From: Curtobacterium sp. TC1
Lineage (GTDB): Bacteria; Actinomycetota; Actinomycetes; Actinomycetales; Microbacteriaceae
Assembly: GCF_019844075.1 (NCBI RefSeq)
Contig: NZ_CP081964.1
Span: 1,674,001-1,738,000 of the forward strand
Direction of reading: 5' to 3'
Length of the DNA: 64,000 bases
The translations under genes were made by a program, and so were the position numbers. Of the stretch, positions 34,046-43,115 are shown piece after piece (the first letter of the stretch is position 1; every line of letters begins with the position of its first letter). The notes under the pieces are model-generated. The model searched no databases and was not told the DNA's origin. It saw only the letters and a program-made list of their open reading frames with translations.

Positions 34046-35983
34046 TCAGGCGGGCCCGCCGGCGCGCTCGCCTTCGCCGGTCCACGAGCGGGTGCCACCG
34101 TCGTGCACGGGCAGCCGCGTGCGGTGCCCGGTCGAGGCGCCCCGCGCCCGGGCGATGGCGTCCGACGCGGACACGAGCGTCAGGTGCGACAGCACCTGCG
34201 GCGTGTTGCCGACGTGGTGGCCGGTGGTGACGTCGACCTCCTCGGACAGGATCCCGACGTCGTTCGCGTACCCGACGAGCACGTCCATGAGGCGTTCGGC
34301 GTCGTCGATCCGTCCCGAGGCCGCGTACTGCTCGACCAGCCAGAACGAGCACGCCAGGAACGGGTGCTCCGCGCCGGTGAGGCCGTCGAACCCGGACGAC
34401 GTCCGGTACCGCAGCACGAGGCCGTCGGAGCCGGTCGACAGGTCCTGCTCGATGGCGGCGACGGTGCCTGCCATCCGGGCGTCGTGGGCGGAGACGTACC
34501 CGATCTGCGGCAGCACGAGCAGGCTCGCGTCGACCTCGTCGGTGTCGTAGTGCTGCCGGTAGCTGCCACGGGCGGCGTTCCAGCCGTGGTCCTCGATCTC
34601 GGCCCGCACCTGGTCGCGCAGGGTGCGCCAGCGGTCGACGGGCCCTTCGAGACCGAACTCCTCGACCGCCGCGACCCCACGGTCGAACGCGGCCCAGATC
34701 ATGGCGCGCGAGTGCGTGAAGTGCCGTCGCGGGCCGCGCATCTCCCAGATGCCGTTGTCGGGCTCCTGCCAGTGCTCCTCGACGTAGCCGAGCAGGGCGC
34801 GCTGCAGGGCCCACGAGTCGGCGTTCTCCTCGACCCCGAGCTCGCGGGCGTCGTGCAGCGCTGCCAGGACCTCGCCGAACACGTCGCCCTGGTACTGCGT
34901 GTACGCGCCGTTGCCGACCCGGACGGGCGTCGAGCCGGCGTACCCGGGCAGGTGCGGGAGTTCGCGTTCCGGCAGTTCGCGCTCCCCGGCGATGCCGTAC
35001 ATGATCTGCACGTCGGCGGGGTCGCCGGCGATGGCGCGGAGCAGCCAGCCGCGCCAGTGTGCCGCCTCGTCGCGGTAGCCGTGCGCGATGAGGGAGGCGA
35101 GTGCGAGGGAGGCGTCGCGGAGCCACACGTAGCGGTAGTCCCAGTTGCGTTCGCCTCCCGGGTCCTCCGGCAGGCTGGTGGTCACGGCGGCCACCACGCC
35201 GCCGGTCTCGCCGTGGGTCATGGCGCGGAGCAGCAGGAGGGAGCGGCGGGCGGCGCCGGCGTAGCGACCCTCGGTGCGCGCCGTCGCCATCCAGTCCGTC
35301 CACCACGTCACGGTGCGGTGGAGTTCGGCGTCGACGTCGACGGGCGCCGGGGGCTCGCGGTGCGAGGGGTACCAGGTGAGGACGGTGTCCAGCACGTCGC
35401 CGTCGTGGATGGTCGCGGTGGCCGTGTGCCGGTGGTCCGATGCCCGGAACCGCGGGCCGCGCACGATGACCGACCCGGGGCCGGCGGTGGCGAGCAGTGC
35501 CGGGTCCTCGTCGCCGCCGATCTGGCGCACCCACGGCAGGGCGAGGGCGTAGTCGAACCGGATCCGCAGGGTCTGCTGCACCTCGACCGTGCCGCTCAGC
35601 CCGCGGACACGGCGGACGATGGACGGCCGGTGCGCGCCGACGGGCATGAACTCGGTCACCTCGACGACGCCGTCGGCCGTGGTCCAGACCGTCGACAGGA
35701 CGAGCGTGTCGCCGTGGTACTTCCGGTGCGCGGTCGCCGTGGGGTCGGTCGGGCGGAGCGTCCAGTGCCCGTGATCCTCGGTGCCGAGCAGCGAGGCGAA
35801 CGTCGCGGTGCTGTCGAAGCGCGGCAGGCACGTCCAGTCGATCGTGCCGTCGCGGCCGACGAGCGCGGCGGTCGAGGTGTCGCCGATGACGGCGTGGTCC
35901 TCGATGCGGTTCAGGGGAGTCGAGGGGGTCGCTGGTGGACGTTCGGCGTCGGCGGTCCGGTCCGGGTCCGTGTCGGTGCTCAT
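34046..35983 (-). CDS. Glycoside hydrolase family 15 protein (glucoamylase or trehalase type)
   Basis: This is a 645-residue GH15 enzyme without signal peptide, so cytoplasmic. An N-terminal beta domain (about residues 20-240, GDTSTAALVGRDGTIDWTCL) precedes the (alpha/alpha)6 barrel. Conserved sites: NWDYRYVWLRDASLAL (substrate Arg/Asp), QEPDNGIWEMRG with the general-acid Glu, and ILSEEVDVTTGHHVGNTPQ with the catalytic-base Glu. The closest remembered relatives act on trehalose or alpha-glucosides; the substrate is not decided by sequence. ATG 35983 was chosen; GTG 35998 would add five residues. It is followed by the shared terminator with zwf. Confidence 0.9.
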   Translation of the reverse strand: MSTDTDPDRTADAERPPATPSTPLNRIEDHAVIGDTSTAALVGRDGTIDWTCLPRFDSTATFASLLGTEDHGHWTLRPTDPTATAHRKYHGDTLVLSTVWTTADGVVEVTEFMPVGAHRPSIVRRVRGLSGTVEVQQTLRIRFDYALALPWVRQIGGDEDPALLATAGPGSVIVRGPRFRASDHRHTATATIHDGDVLDTVLTWYPSHREPPAPVDVDAELHRTVTWWTDWMATARTEGRYAGAARRSLLLLRAMTHGETGGVVAAVTTSLPEDPGGERNWDYRYVWLRDASLALASLIAHGYRDEAAHWRGWLLRAIAGDPADVQIMYGIAGERELPERELPHLPGYAGSTPVRVGNGAYTQYQGDVFGEVLAALHDARELGVEENADSWALQRALLGYVEEHWQEPDNGIWEMRGPRRHFTHSRAMIWAAFDRGVAAVEEFGLEGPVDRWRTLRDQVRAEIEDHGWNAARGSYRQHYDTDEVDASLLVLPQIGYVSAHDARMAGTVAAIEQDLSTGSDGLVLRYRTSSGFDGLTGAEHPFLACSFWLVEQYAASGRIDDAERLMDVLVGYANDVGILSEEVDVTTGHHVGNTPQVLSHLTLVSASDAIARARGASTGHRTRLPVHDGGTRSWTGEGERAGGPA

Positions 35984-36080
35984 GCCCCGATCGAACACCC
36001 GGTGGCCGAGCGCGGGGGATGAGCGGCCGGGTCGCCGGCCGTCTGCCGGCCGCGTGCCGTCGGTGTGCCTGAAACCTCGC

Positions 36081-37145
36081 TCAGGCCGGGTCGGAGGCGT
36101 CCGCCTCGGCGAGGCCGACGCGTGCGAGCTCGGACCAGAGTCCGGCGCCGTCCGGTGCGTAGACCCACGGCGCCGAGGTGTCGCGGGAGCGCTCCTGCGC
36201 TCGGGAGCGTCCACCGGCGAGGACCGCCTCGCTCGTGGACAGCTGTCGGATCGCGACGCCCGCGACGTTCTCGGGGTGTTCGCGGGCGAACTCGCCGTAC
36301 AGCGACTCGTCGTGCTGGCCGTCGTCGCCCACGAGCAGCCACTGGACGTCCGGGAAGTCCTTCGCCAGACGTCGGAGGTTCTGCTGCTTGTGCAGTTGCC
36401 CGCTCCGGAAGAAGCGGTCGTGCGTGGGGCCCCAGTCGGTGAGCAGGAGTGTGCCCGACGGGTACATGTTGCGGGTCAGGAAGCGCTGCAGCGTCGGGGC
36501 GACGTTCCAGGCACCGGTGGACAGGTACACCGTCGGGGAGCCGGGGTGCTGCGCCTGCACGCGTTCGTACAGCACGGACATGCCCGGCACCGGGCGGCGG
36601 GCGTGCTCGGTGAGGACGAACGAGTTCCAGGCGGCCAGCATCGGGCGGGGGAGCGAGGTGACCATCACCGTGTCGTCGATGTCGGACAGCAGGCCGAAGC
36701 GGGTGTCGGGGTGCACGACGAACACGTCGGCCTCGACGTCGCGGCCGCCGCCGGCCGACAGGCGCACGGTGCGCCAGCCCGGTTCGAGGTCGATCGGCAC
36801 GATGGTGTCGACGACCCCACCGCGGTCGGTCTCGACGACGTGCGAGACCCCGCCGGCGGTGACGGTGACCTCGGCGTGGTCGACCGCGACGCTCGTGAAG
36901 CTCTTCCACCCACGGACGCCGGCGTAGGAGACGTCGGAGGCGAGACCGCGGCGGGTCAGCAGCACACGGCACAGGATCCGGACCCATCCGGGGGCGCCGT
37001 AGCCCGTGTAGGGGACGACGGTCGGGACCAGGCCACGGCTGCGGGCACGGTGCTCGCGGAACTCCTGGACGGCGTCCTCGATGCGGGCCGCGCGGTGCAG
37101 GAGCGGCTCGGCCAACGACGGCTCGTGGGGCGTCGGGTCGGGCAT
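36081..37145 (-). CDS. App1-family phosphatase (DUF2183)
   Basis: This 354-residue protein matches the App1/DUF2183 phosphatidate phosphatase family. It has the HAD-type motif SDIDDTVMVTSL (D155, D157, T159) at the start of the phosphatase half and VYLSTGAWNVAPTLQRFL, then LLLTDWGPTHDRFFRSG. A late motif WLLVGDDGQHDESLYGEF supplies the metal aspartates. The N-terminal 150 residues form a beta-rich domain typical for the family. Yeast App1 dephosphorylates phosphatidate; the bacterial role is unknown. There is no signal peptide. It lies 97 bp upstream of, and co-oriented with, GH15, and is divergent from the TetR gene. Confidence 0.9.
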   Translation of the reverse strand: MPDPTPHEPSLAEPLLHRAARIEDAVQEFREHRARSRGLVPTVVPYTGYGAPGWVRILCRVLLTRRGLASDVSYAGVRGWKSFTSVAVDHAEVTVTAGGVSHVVETDRGGVVDTIVPIDLEPGWRTVRLSAGGGRDVEADVFVVHPDTRFGLLSDIDDTVMVTSLPRPMLAAWNSFVLTEHARRPVPGMSVLYERVQAQHPGSPTVYLSTGAWNVAPTLQRFLTRNMYPSGTLLLTDWGPTHDRFFRSGQLHKQQNLRRLAKDFPDVQWLLVGDDGQHDESLYGEFAREHPENVAGVAIRQLSTSEAVLAGGRSRAQERSRDTSAPWVYAPDGAGLWSELARVGLAEADASDPA

Positions 37146-37284
37146 CGCCCCATCATCCCATGCACGACCCGGAAGTCCACGTCCCAGGGTGCCTGTGGTG
37201 AGTCGCAGCCATGTTCCAGCCGGTCTCTGCGAAAATCGTCCTCGTCACACCAACCAACCGCGCTGGAGCGCAAGAGGAGAACAC

Positions 37285-37932
37285 GTGCTCGTCACCGAGG
37301 TAACGAACGCTCTGCCGGGGGGATCATCACTGCTCAGGAACGAGCCGGTCCAAGCCCGCAGTTCGGCGCGCCTCGCGGGTCTGCTCGACGCTGCTGCCGC
37401 GGTGATCGACGAGATCGGTTTCGAACGACTCACGACCGCGATGGTCGCCGAACGGGCCGGGGCGTCCATCGGTACCGTCTACCGGTACTTCCCGGACCGC
37501 ATCGCCGTGGTCGAGGCACTCGCCATCCGCTGCACGCAGCGCCTCGCGGCGCGCTTCGTCGCGGCGCTCGACGCGAGTGGCGCGGAGACCTGGCAGCAGG
37601 CCTGCGATGCGCTGATCGACGAGACGGCGGAGCTCTACCGCACCGAGCCGGGCTTCCGCGCGATCCGCTTCGGCGACACCGCGGACACCGGGACCGGTGA
37701 CGCCGAAGACCGCATGGGGGCGCTCGGTGCCGCCGTCGGGCAGATCATGCGCGACCGGTTCGGTCTGCCCGACGACGAGCGCATCGCGCGGGCCTGGGTG
37801 GTGCTGGCCGAGTCCGGACACGCCGTGCTCGCACGGGCGCACCGCGACCGGGCGAACCCCGACACCGCGCTCATCGCCGAGTACCGCGCGATGAGCCGTG
37901 CGCACATGGAGTCGGTGGTCGCCGCCGGCTGA
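37285..37932 (+). CDS. TetR-family transcriptional regulator
   Basis: This is a 215-residue one-component repressor. The DNA-binding helix-turn-helix is at about residues 28-75: AAAAVIDEIGFERLTTAMVAERAGASIGTVYRYFPDR, quoted here in two parts, AAAAVIDEIGFERL and VAERAGASIGTVYRYFPDR. It is followed by a C-terminal ligand domain with no diagnostic motif. GTG 37285 has GAGGAG 5 nt upstream. The 139-bp divergent region to the App1 gene is the natural place for its operator, but no clear palindrome stood out there. Regulated genes might be the App1-GH15 pair; this is inference. Confidence 0.9.
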   Translation: MLVTEVTNALPGGSSLLRNEPVQARSSARLAGLLDAAAAVIDEIGFERLTTAMVAERAGASIGTVYRYFPDRIAVVEALAIRCTQRLAARFVAALDASGAETWQQACDALIDETAELYRTEPGFRAIRFGDTADTGTGDAEDRMGALGAAVGQIMRDRFGLPDDERIARAWVVLAESGHAVLARAHRDRANPDTALIAEYRAMSRAHMESVVAAG

Positions 37933-38148
37933 ACCCGGCGCGGAACCCGCCCCCATCCGACCCGCCCGTGCTCTCCGAACAGGAGGCGCGGGCGTCGTCG
38001 TCCGCGCTGGTCCCGTCGTGCGCTCGGTCCTGTCCACAGCGGTGCGCACCTGTCCGGGACGCGCCGCGTGCCGGAACGGGTGAACCACTGTCGGACCTGG
38101 CGGGTACTCTCATCCGGAGTCGGGCTACCTCCGAACAGAAGGGCACCC

Positions 38149-39072
38149 ATGATCGAGTTCCGCTCGGTTCGCAAGACCTACCCGGACGGCACCACCGCGG
38201 TCGACGACTTCGACCTCGTGATCCCGTCCCGGACCACCACCGTCTTCGTCGGTTCGAGCGGGTGCGGCAAGACGACGCTGCTGCGCATGATCAACCGGAT
38301 GGTCGACCCCACCTCGGGTTCTGTGCAGATCGACGGCTCCGACGTCTCCGGCGTCGACCCGGTCAAGCTCCGTCGGAGCATCGGGTACGTCATGCAGAAC
38401 TCCGGTCTGCTGCCGCACCGCAAGGTCGTCGACAACATCGCGACCGTGCCCCTGCTGACGGGGGCGTCGAAGGCCGACGCCCGCGCTCGTGCGCTCGAGC
38501 TCATGGACACCGTGGGACTCGACCGGGCGTTCGCCGACCGGTACCCGTCCCAGCTGTCCGGCGGGCAGCAGCAGCGTGTCGGTGTGGCCCGCGGGCTGGC
38601 CGTCGACCCGAACATCCTGCTCATGGACGAGCCCTTCGGCGCCGTCGACCCGCTGGTCCGCAACGACCTGCAGGACGAGCTCATCCGCCTGCAGCGCGAA
38701 CTCGGCAAGACCGTCGTGTTCGTCACGCACGACATCGACGAGGCGTTCAAGCTCGGCGACCAGGTCGTCATCCTGAAGAAGGGCGGCGAGATCGCCCAGC
38801 AGGGCACGCCGTCCGAGATCCTTGCCGAGCCGGCCGACGACTTCGTCGCGAACTTCATCGGCGTGGGTCGTGGGCGTCGGTCGCTGCGGGTCGAGCACAC
38901 CCCCACGGGCCCGATCGTCGTCGACGGTGACGGGCGCGCCGCCGGGGTCCTCACCGGACCGGTCAACGTCGTCGACGCCGCCGCCGCGGTGCAGGCCGAC
39001 CCCACCTCGAACCAGGCCGGAGCGTCGCAGGACGCCCCGGGTGCTCCGGCGCAGGGTGGAGGCACCCGGTGA
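38149..39072 (+). CDS. Osmoprotectant-type ABC importer ATPase (OpuCA/ProV-like)
   Basis: This 307-residue ATPase drives uptake of a quaternary amine such as glycine betaine, choline or carnitine. Walker A GSSGCGKTT (35-43), signature LSGGQ (136-140) and Walker B ILLMDE (156-161) are intact, with QNSGLLPHRKVVDNIATVPL typical of the OpuC/ProV branch. The usual C-terminal CBS pair is missing or degenerate: after residue 240 there is a tail rich in Ala, Gly and Pro. ATG 38149 has AGAAGGG about 6 nt upstream. The four genes overlap or abut and form one operon; TACTCT at 38105-38110 is a weak -10. Confidence 0.92.
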   Translation: MIEFRSVRKTYPDGTTAVDDFDLVIPSRTTTVFVGSSGCGKTTLLRMINRMVDPTSGSVQIDGSDVSGVDPVKLRRSIGYVMQNSGLLPHRKVVDNIATVPLLTGASKADARARALELMDTVGLDRAFADRYPSQLSGGQQQRVGVARGLAVDPNILLMDEPFGAVDPLVRNDLQDELIRLQRELGKTVVFVTHDIDEAFKLGDQVVILKKGGEIAQQGTPSEILAEPADDFVANFIGVGRGRRSLRVEHTPTGPIVVDGDGRAAGVLTGPVNVVDAAAAVQADPTSNQAGASQDAPGAPAQGGGTR

Positions 39073-39785
39073 AGTGGGTGCTGGCGAACCTCGACACGAT
39101 CCGTGACGCCACAGTCGCGCACCTGGCGATCGCCATCCCGCCGATCATCATCGCCTTCCTGCTGTCCATCCCCATCGGCTGGCTCGTCGTCCGGCTCCAG
39201 CGCCCCGGTGGATCGCGGTTCGCCTCCGGCGTCGGCAGCGGCATCGTGACGTTCGCCGGACTCCTCTACGCGATCCCGTCGCTGGCGCTGTTCGTGGCAC
39301 TGCCGGGCATCATCGGCACCGGTCTGCAGAGCCCGGTCAACGTGGTGATCGGCCTGACGCTGTACGGCCTCGCCCTCATGGTCCGGTCGACGGTCGACGG
39401 GCTCACGTCGGTGGACTCCGGGACGAAGTCGGCATCGACCGCCATGGGGTACTCGTCGGCGCAGCGGTTCTTCCGCGTCGAACTGCCGCTCGCCGGGCCG
39501 GTGCTCCTCGCCGGGCTGCGGGTGGTGTCGGTCTCCACCATCTCGCTCACCACCGTCGGCGCGGTCCTCGGCATCCAGAGCCTCGGGTCGCTGTTCACGG
39601 ACGGACTCGGCCGGGGCATCTACGAGGAGATCATCTCCGGCATCGTCATGGTCCTCGTGCTGGCGTTCGTGCTCGACGGTCTCCTCGTGCTGCTCGGCCG
39701 CATCGTGATGCCGTGGACCCGGACGGCCTCGGTGTCGCGCCGACAGACCCGTCGCGTGCTGCAGACCGCGGAGGTCTCCTCGTGA
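39069..39785 (+). CDS. Osmoprotectant ABC importer permease (OpuCB-like)
   Basis: This is a 238-residue permease with about five membrane helices. The inner-membrane coupling motif of this importer class is visible: MVRSTVDGLTSVDSGTKSAS and AMGYSSAQRFFRVELPLAGP, the EAA-type loop that docks on the ATPase. GTG 39069 overlaps the ATPase stop by 4 nt, and the GTGA at 39782-39785 overlaps the next permease. It is a half-transporter pairing with that second permease. Confidence 0.92.
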   Translation: MKWVLANLDTIRDATVAHLAIAIPPIIIAFLLSIPIGWLVVRLQRPGGSRFASGVGSGIVTFAGLLYAIPSLALFVALPGIIGTGLQSPVNVVIGLTLYGLALMVRSTVDGLTSVDSGTKSASTAMGYSSAQRFFRVELPLAGPVLLAGLRVVSVSTISLTTVGAVLGIQSLGSLFTDGLGRGIYEEIISGIVMVLVLAFVLDGLLVLLGRIVMPWTRTASVSRRQTRRVLQTAEVSS

Positions 39786-40510
39786 TCATCGGACAGGCCT
39801 TCGCCTGGGTCTTCGACCCCACCAACTACTCCGGCTACAACGCGATCCCCGGACGGCTCTGGGAGCACGTCTGGATCACCCTGCTCGCCGTCGTGATCGC
39901 CTCGGTGATCGCGGTGCCGATCGGGTACGCCATCGGCCACACACGCCGCGCACGGGGCTTCTCGATCGCCGTGTCCGGGGGGATCCGGGCACTGCCGACG
40001 CTCGGTGTGCTCTCCCTGTTCGGACTCCTGCTCGGCATCGGACTGCAGGCGCCGCTCCTGGCGCTCGTCGTGCTGGCGATCCCCTCGGTGCTGGCCGGCG
40101 CCTACTCGGGGATCGAGTCGGTCGAACCCGTGACCGTCGACGCCGCGAAGGCGCAGGGCATGACGGGCTGGCAGATCCTGTGGAAGGTCGAGGTCCCGCT
40201 CGGCCTGCCCTTGCTGATCGGCGGGTTCCGCGCGGCCGTGCTGCAGGTCGTCGCGACGGCCACGCTCGCCGCCTACGTCGGTGCCGGCGGCCTCGGCGGC
40301 TACTTCTTCCTCGGTCTGAAGACCCAGGACTACGCCGAGATGCTCGGCGCCTCCATCCTCGTGATCGCACTCGCGATCGCGTTCGAGATCGTGTTCGCCG
40401 TGCTGCAGCGTGCGTCGGTGCCCAAGGGCACCGCCGACCCGTCGGCCCGGCAGCGCCAGGGATCGCGCGAGCGAGCCCGCAATCCCATCCCGGAAGGAAA
40501 TCCATCGTGA
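39782..40510 (+). CDS. Osmoprotectant ABC importer permease (OpuCD-like)
   Basis: This 242-residue second permease starts at GTG 39782 inside the previous stop. Hydrophobic helices include VWITLLAVVIASVIAVPIGY and LLALVVLAIPSVLAGAYSGI, and the coupling loop reads VDAAKAQGMTGWQILWKVEV. It ends in a basic Arg-rich tail (SARQRQGSRERARNP). The stop overlaps the binding-protein GTG at 40507. Two non-identical permeases are the OpuC arrangement. Confidence 0.92.
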   Translation: MIIGQAFAWVFDPTNYSGYNAIPGRLWEHVWITLLAVVIASVIAVPIGYAIGHTRRARGFSIAVSGGIRALPTLGVLSLFGLLLGIGLQAPLLALVVLAIPSVLAGAYSGIESVEPVTVDAAKAQGMTGWQILWKVEVPLGLPLLIGGFRAAVLQVVATATLAAYVGAGGLGGYFFLGLKTQDYAEMLGASILVIALAIAFEIVFAVLQRASVPKGTADPSARQRQGSRERARNPIPEGNPS

Positions 40511-41427
40511 TCACAGCAAAGATCCGTGCGGGCGTCGCAGCAGCGCTCGCACTGGGCGTCGCCGCCGCCCTGACCGGCTGCGCGTCGAGCGACCCGCTCG
40601 ACAGCGGCTCCAGTGCGTCGTCCGACTCGAAGACGATCGTCGTCGGCTCGCAGCAGTACTACTCGAACGAGATCATCGCCGAGCTCTACGCACAGGTCCT
40701 CGAGAAGAATGGCTTCGAGGTCGAGCGCAACTTCAACATCGGGCAGCGCGAGGTCTACATCCCGCAGCTCGAGAAGGGCGCAATCGACGTCATGCCCGAG
40801 TACAGCGGCAACCTGCTGCAGTACTTCGACAAGGACTCCAAGGCGAAGACCGCCGACGAGATCGACGAGGGCCTCGAGACGGCGCTGCCGAAGGGCCTCC
40901 GGGTCCTCGACGAGGCCGAGGCGACCGACCAGGACAGCTACACCGTCACGAAGCAGTTCTCCGAGGACAACGACGTGACGAGCCTGGCCGACCTGAAGGA
41001 CGTCAAGTCCAAGCTCACGGTCGGCGCGAACTCCGAGTTCCAGACCCGTCCGTACGGTCCGAAGGGCTTGAAGTCGGTCTACGGCGTCGACGTCGACTTC
41101 AAGGCGGTCGAGGACTCCGGCGGAGCCCTGACGGTCAAGGCGCTGAAGGACGGCACCGTCCAGCTCGCCGACATCTACAGCGCCGACCCGAGCATCAAGG
41201 CGAACGACTTCGTCACGCTCGAGGACCCGGAGAACCTCATCCTGCCGCAGAACGTCATCCCCGTCGTCTCCGACAAGGTGAACGACAAGGCCGCGGACGC
41301 GATCGACTCGGTCAACGAGAAGCTGACCCCCGAGGCCCTGATCGAGCTCAACACCAAGAGCACGGCGGACAAGGAGAAGGCGTCCACCATCGCCAAGGAG
41401 TTCCTGACGGACGAGGGCCTGCTGTAA
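40507..41427 (+). CDS. Osmoprotectant-binding lipoprotein (OpuCC/ProX-like)
   Basis: This is a 306-residue lipoprotein that captures the substrate outside the membrane. The signal peptide runs to the lipobox LTGC (ALALGVAAALTGCASSD), followed by a Ser-rich linker and TIVVGSQQYYSNEIIAELYA at the start of the OpuAC-type domain. Further motifs are EVYIPQLEKGAIDVMPEYSG, TVGANSEFQTRPYGPKGL and QLADIYSADPSIKANDFVTL, typical of glycine betaine/carnitine/choline binding proteins. The aromatic cage cannot be assigned without alignment. GTG 40507 has AAGGA upstream. A strong terminator follows. Confidence 0.93.
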   Translation: MITAKIRAGVAAALALGVAAALTGCASSDPLDSGSSASSDSKTIVVGSQQYYSNEIIAELYAQVLEKNGFEVERNFNIGQREVYIPQLEKGAIDVMPEYSGNLLQYFDKDSKAKTADEIDEGLETALPKGLRVLDEAEATDQDSYTVTKQFSEDNDVTSLADLKDVKSKLTVGANSEFQTRPYGPKGLKSVYGVDVDFKAVEDSGGALTVKALKDGTVQLADIYSADPSIKANDFVTLEDPENLILPQNVIPVVSDKVNDKAADAIDSVNEKLTPEALIELNTKSTADKEKASTIAKEFLTDEGLL

Positions 41428-41446
41428 CAGCAGTCTCCGCGAGTTA

Positions 41447-41484
41447 GACGACAGGCGTCGGGCAACTGCCCGGCGCCTGTCGTC
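41447..41484 (+). terminator. Terminator of the osmoprotectant operon
   Basis: Arms 41447-41464 and 41467-41484 pair over 18 bp with one G-T wobble and are followed by CGTTTCC. It lies 20 bp past the TAA at 41425-41427. Confidence 0.85.
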
Positions 41485-41499
41485 GTTTCCGGCACCGCC

Positions 41500-41556
41500 G
41501 ATCGGCACATTCGTGCCGCACGGTTGTGCCGATCACTGCCATTGCACGTTCGTGCA
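41500..41556. promoter_or_regulatory. Nested palindromes upstream of cydA, candidate operators
   Basis: Three inverted repeats lie within 57 bp: CGGCAC-ATTC-GTGCCG (41503-41518), GATCGGCAC (41500-41508) paired with GTGCCGATC (41526-41534), and TGCACG-TT-CGTGCA (41543-41556). They stand just upstream of the likely cyd promoter, where redox or oxygen regulators act in other bacteria. No known consensus (Rex, CRP, ArcA) was matched. Confidence 0.45.
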
Positions 41557-41573
41557 CGGGACATTTCTACAAG

Positions 41574-41603
41574 TTGTCGAAGTGGGTGGTGGCGCGGTAC
41601 GGT
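41574..41603 (+). promoter_or_regulatory. Probable cydA promoter
   Basis: TTGTCG (41574-41579) and TACGGT (41598-41603) are separated by 18 bp. The transcript would have a leader of roughly 90 nt before ATG 41702, which is preceded by GGAAG. Confidence 0.45.
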
Positions 41604-41701
41604 TGAAGAGTCCCAACGGCTGTGACATCTGATGTATCCGTTCCACAGGAAGACACTGACGTGCACCGACTGCGCGCGGCGACCCGACTGGGAAGTGCCG
41701 C

Positions 41702-43114
41702 ATGACCGACCTCCTCGATCCGCTCATCCTGTCGCGGTGGCAGTTCGGTCTGACGACCATCTACCACTTCCTCTTCGTCCCGTTGACGATCGGCATGGCC
41801 GCCGTGGTGGCCGTGTTCCAGACCGCCTGGTACCGGACCGGTCGAGCGCACTACCTGCAGCTGACTAGGTTCTTCGGGCGGATCTTCCTCATCAACTTCG
41901 CGATGGGCGTCGTGACGGGCATCGTGCAGGAGTTCCAGTTCGGCATGAACTGGTCGAACTACTCGCGCTTCGTCGGTGACGTCTTCGGGGCGCCCCTCGC
42001 GCTCGAGGGGATCCTGGCGTTCTTCTTCGAAGCGGCGTTCATCGGCGTGTGGATCTTCGGCTGGGACCGTCTGCCGAAGGGGCTGCACCTGGCGAGCATC
42101 TGGTGCGTCAGTGCGGGCACGATCATGTCGGCGTACTTCATCATCGCCGCGAACGCGTTCATGCAGCACCCGGTCGGGTTCTCGATGAACGAGGCCAAGG
42201 GGCGCGCGGAGCTCACCGACATCTGGGCGGTCCTGGGCAACAAGGTCGCCCTCGCGGCGTTCCCGCACACGCTGTTCGCGTGCTTCATGGTCGCCGCGGC
42301 GGTCATCATCTCGGTCGCCGCGTACCACCTGGCGCGCAACCAGAACCTCGAGACGATGATGCCGGCGTTGAAGTTCGGCATGTGGACCATGGTCGCTGCG
42401 GGTGCCCTGACCGTGCTCACCGGCGACCAGCTCGGCCTGACGATGGTCGACACCCAGCCGATGAAGATGGCTGCGGCCGAGGCGCTGTACAACACGGCGA
42501 CCGGCAAGGACGCCTCGTTCTCGATCTTCACCCTCGGCACCCCCGACGGCGTGCACGAACTGTTCTCGATCCGGGTGCCCTACCTGCTGTCGTTCCTGTC
42601 GACGCACACCTTCAACGGCACGGTCGAGGGCATCAACGACCTGCAGGCCCAGTACACGCAGGTGTACGGGCCCGGCGACTACAAGCCGATCATCTGGGTG
42701 ACCTACTGGTCGTTCCGCTGGATGATCGCGCTCGGCGTCGGTGCGGTCGTGGTGTCGCTCGCCGGCCTCTGGCTGACCCGCAAGGGCCGCTTCCCGACGA
42801 AGCGCTGGATCTGGCGCGTCGCCACCTGGACCGTCCCGCTCCCGATGGCCGCGATGATCGTCGGCTGGATCTTCACCGAGATGGGTCGCCAGCCGTGGCT
42901 CGTGTTCGGGCTGCTCAAGACCAGCGATGGCGTCTCGCCGAACGTGACCGGGCTCGAGGTCCTCATCTCGCTCATCGTGTTCACCGTGATCTACGGCTCG
43001 CTGGCGGTGGTCGAGTTCAAGCTCATCAAGAAGGTCGCGCAAGAGGGCCCTGCCGCTCCGGCAGCGGTCGACGAGGAGACCGGCGAGGTCAAGCACGAAG
43101 TGACGGTGTACTGA
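41702..43114 (+). CDS. cydA: Cytochrome bd ubiquinol/menaquinol oxidase subunit I
   Basis: This 470-residue membrane subunit carries the three haems of the bd oxidase, which reduces oxygen with high affinity without pumping protons. The N-terminal SRWQFGLTTIYHFLFVPLTI holds the haem b595 His (H22). GILAFFFEAAFIGVWIFGWD, FIIAANAFMQHPVGF and the C-terminal GRQPWLVFGLLKTSDGVSPN motif follow. The quinol-binding Q-loop is short, as in most Gram-positive bd oxidases. GGAAG lies 7 nt before ATG 41702. It is the first gene of cydABDC. Confidence 0.97.
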   Translation: MTDLLDPLILSRWQFGLTTIYHFLFVPLTIGMAAVVAVFQTAWYRTGRAHYLQLTRFFGRIFLINFAMGVVTGIVQEFQFGMNWSNYSRFVGDVFGAPLALEGILAFFFEAAFIGVWIFGWDRLPKGLHLASIWCVSAGTIMSAYFIIAANAFMQHPVGFSMNEAKGRAELTDIWAVLGNKVALAAFPHTLFACFMVAAAVIISVAAYHLARNQNLETMMPALKFGMWTMVAAGALTVLTGDQLGLTMVDTQPMKMAAAEALYNTATGKDASFSIFTLGTPDGVHELFSIRVPYLLSFLSTHTFNGTVEGINDLQAQYTQVYGPGDYKPIIWVTYWSFRWMIALGVGAVVVSLAGLWLTRKGRFPTKRWIWRVATWTVPLPMAAMIVGWIFTEMGRQPWLVFGLLKTSDGVSPNVTGLEVLISLIVFTVIYGSLAVVEFKLIKKVAQEGPAAPAAVDEETGEVKHEVTVY

Positions 43115-43115
43115 G

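Noticed and set aside
41611..41630. CRP/FNR-like half-site TGTGACATCTGATG upstream of cydA
   Set aside because: Only one half matches. The other half does not approach TCACA, so a CRP-type site is not supported.
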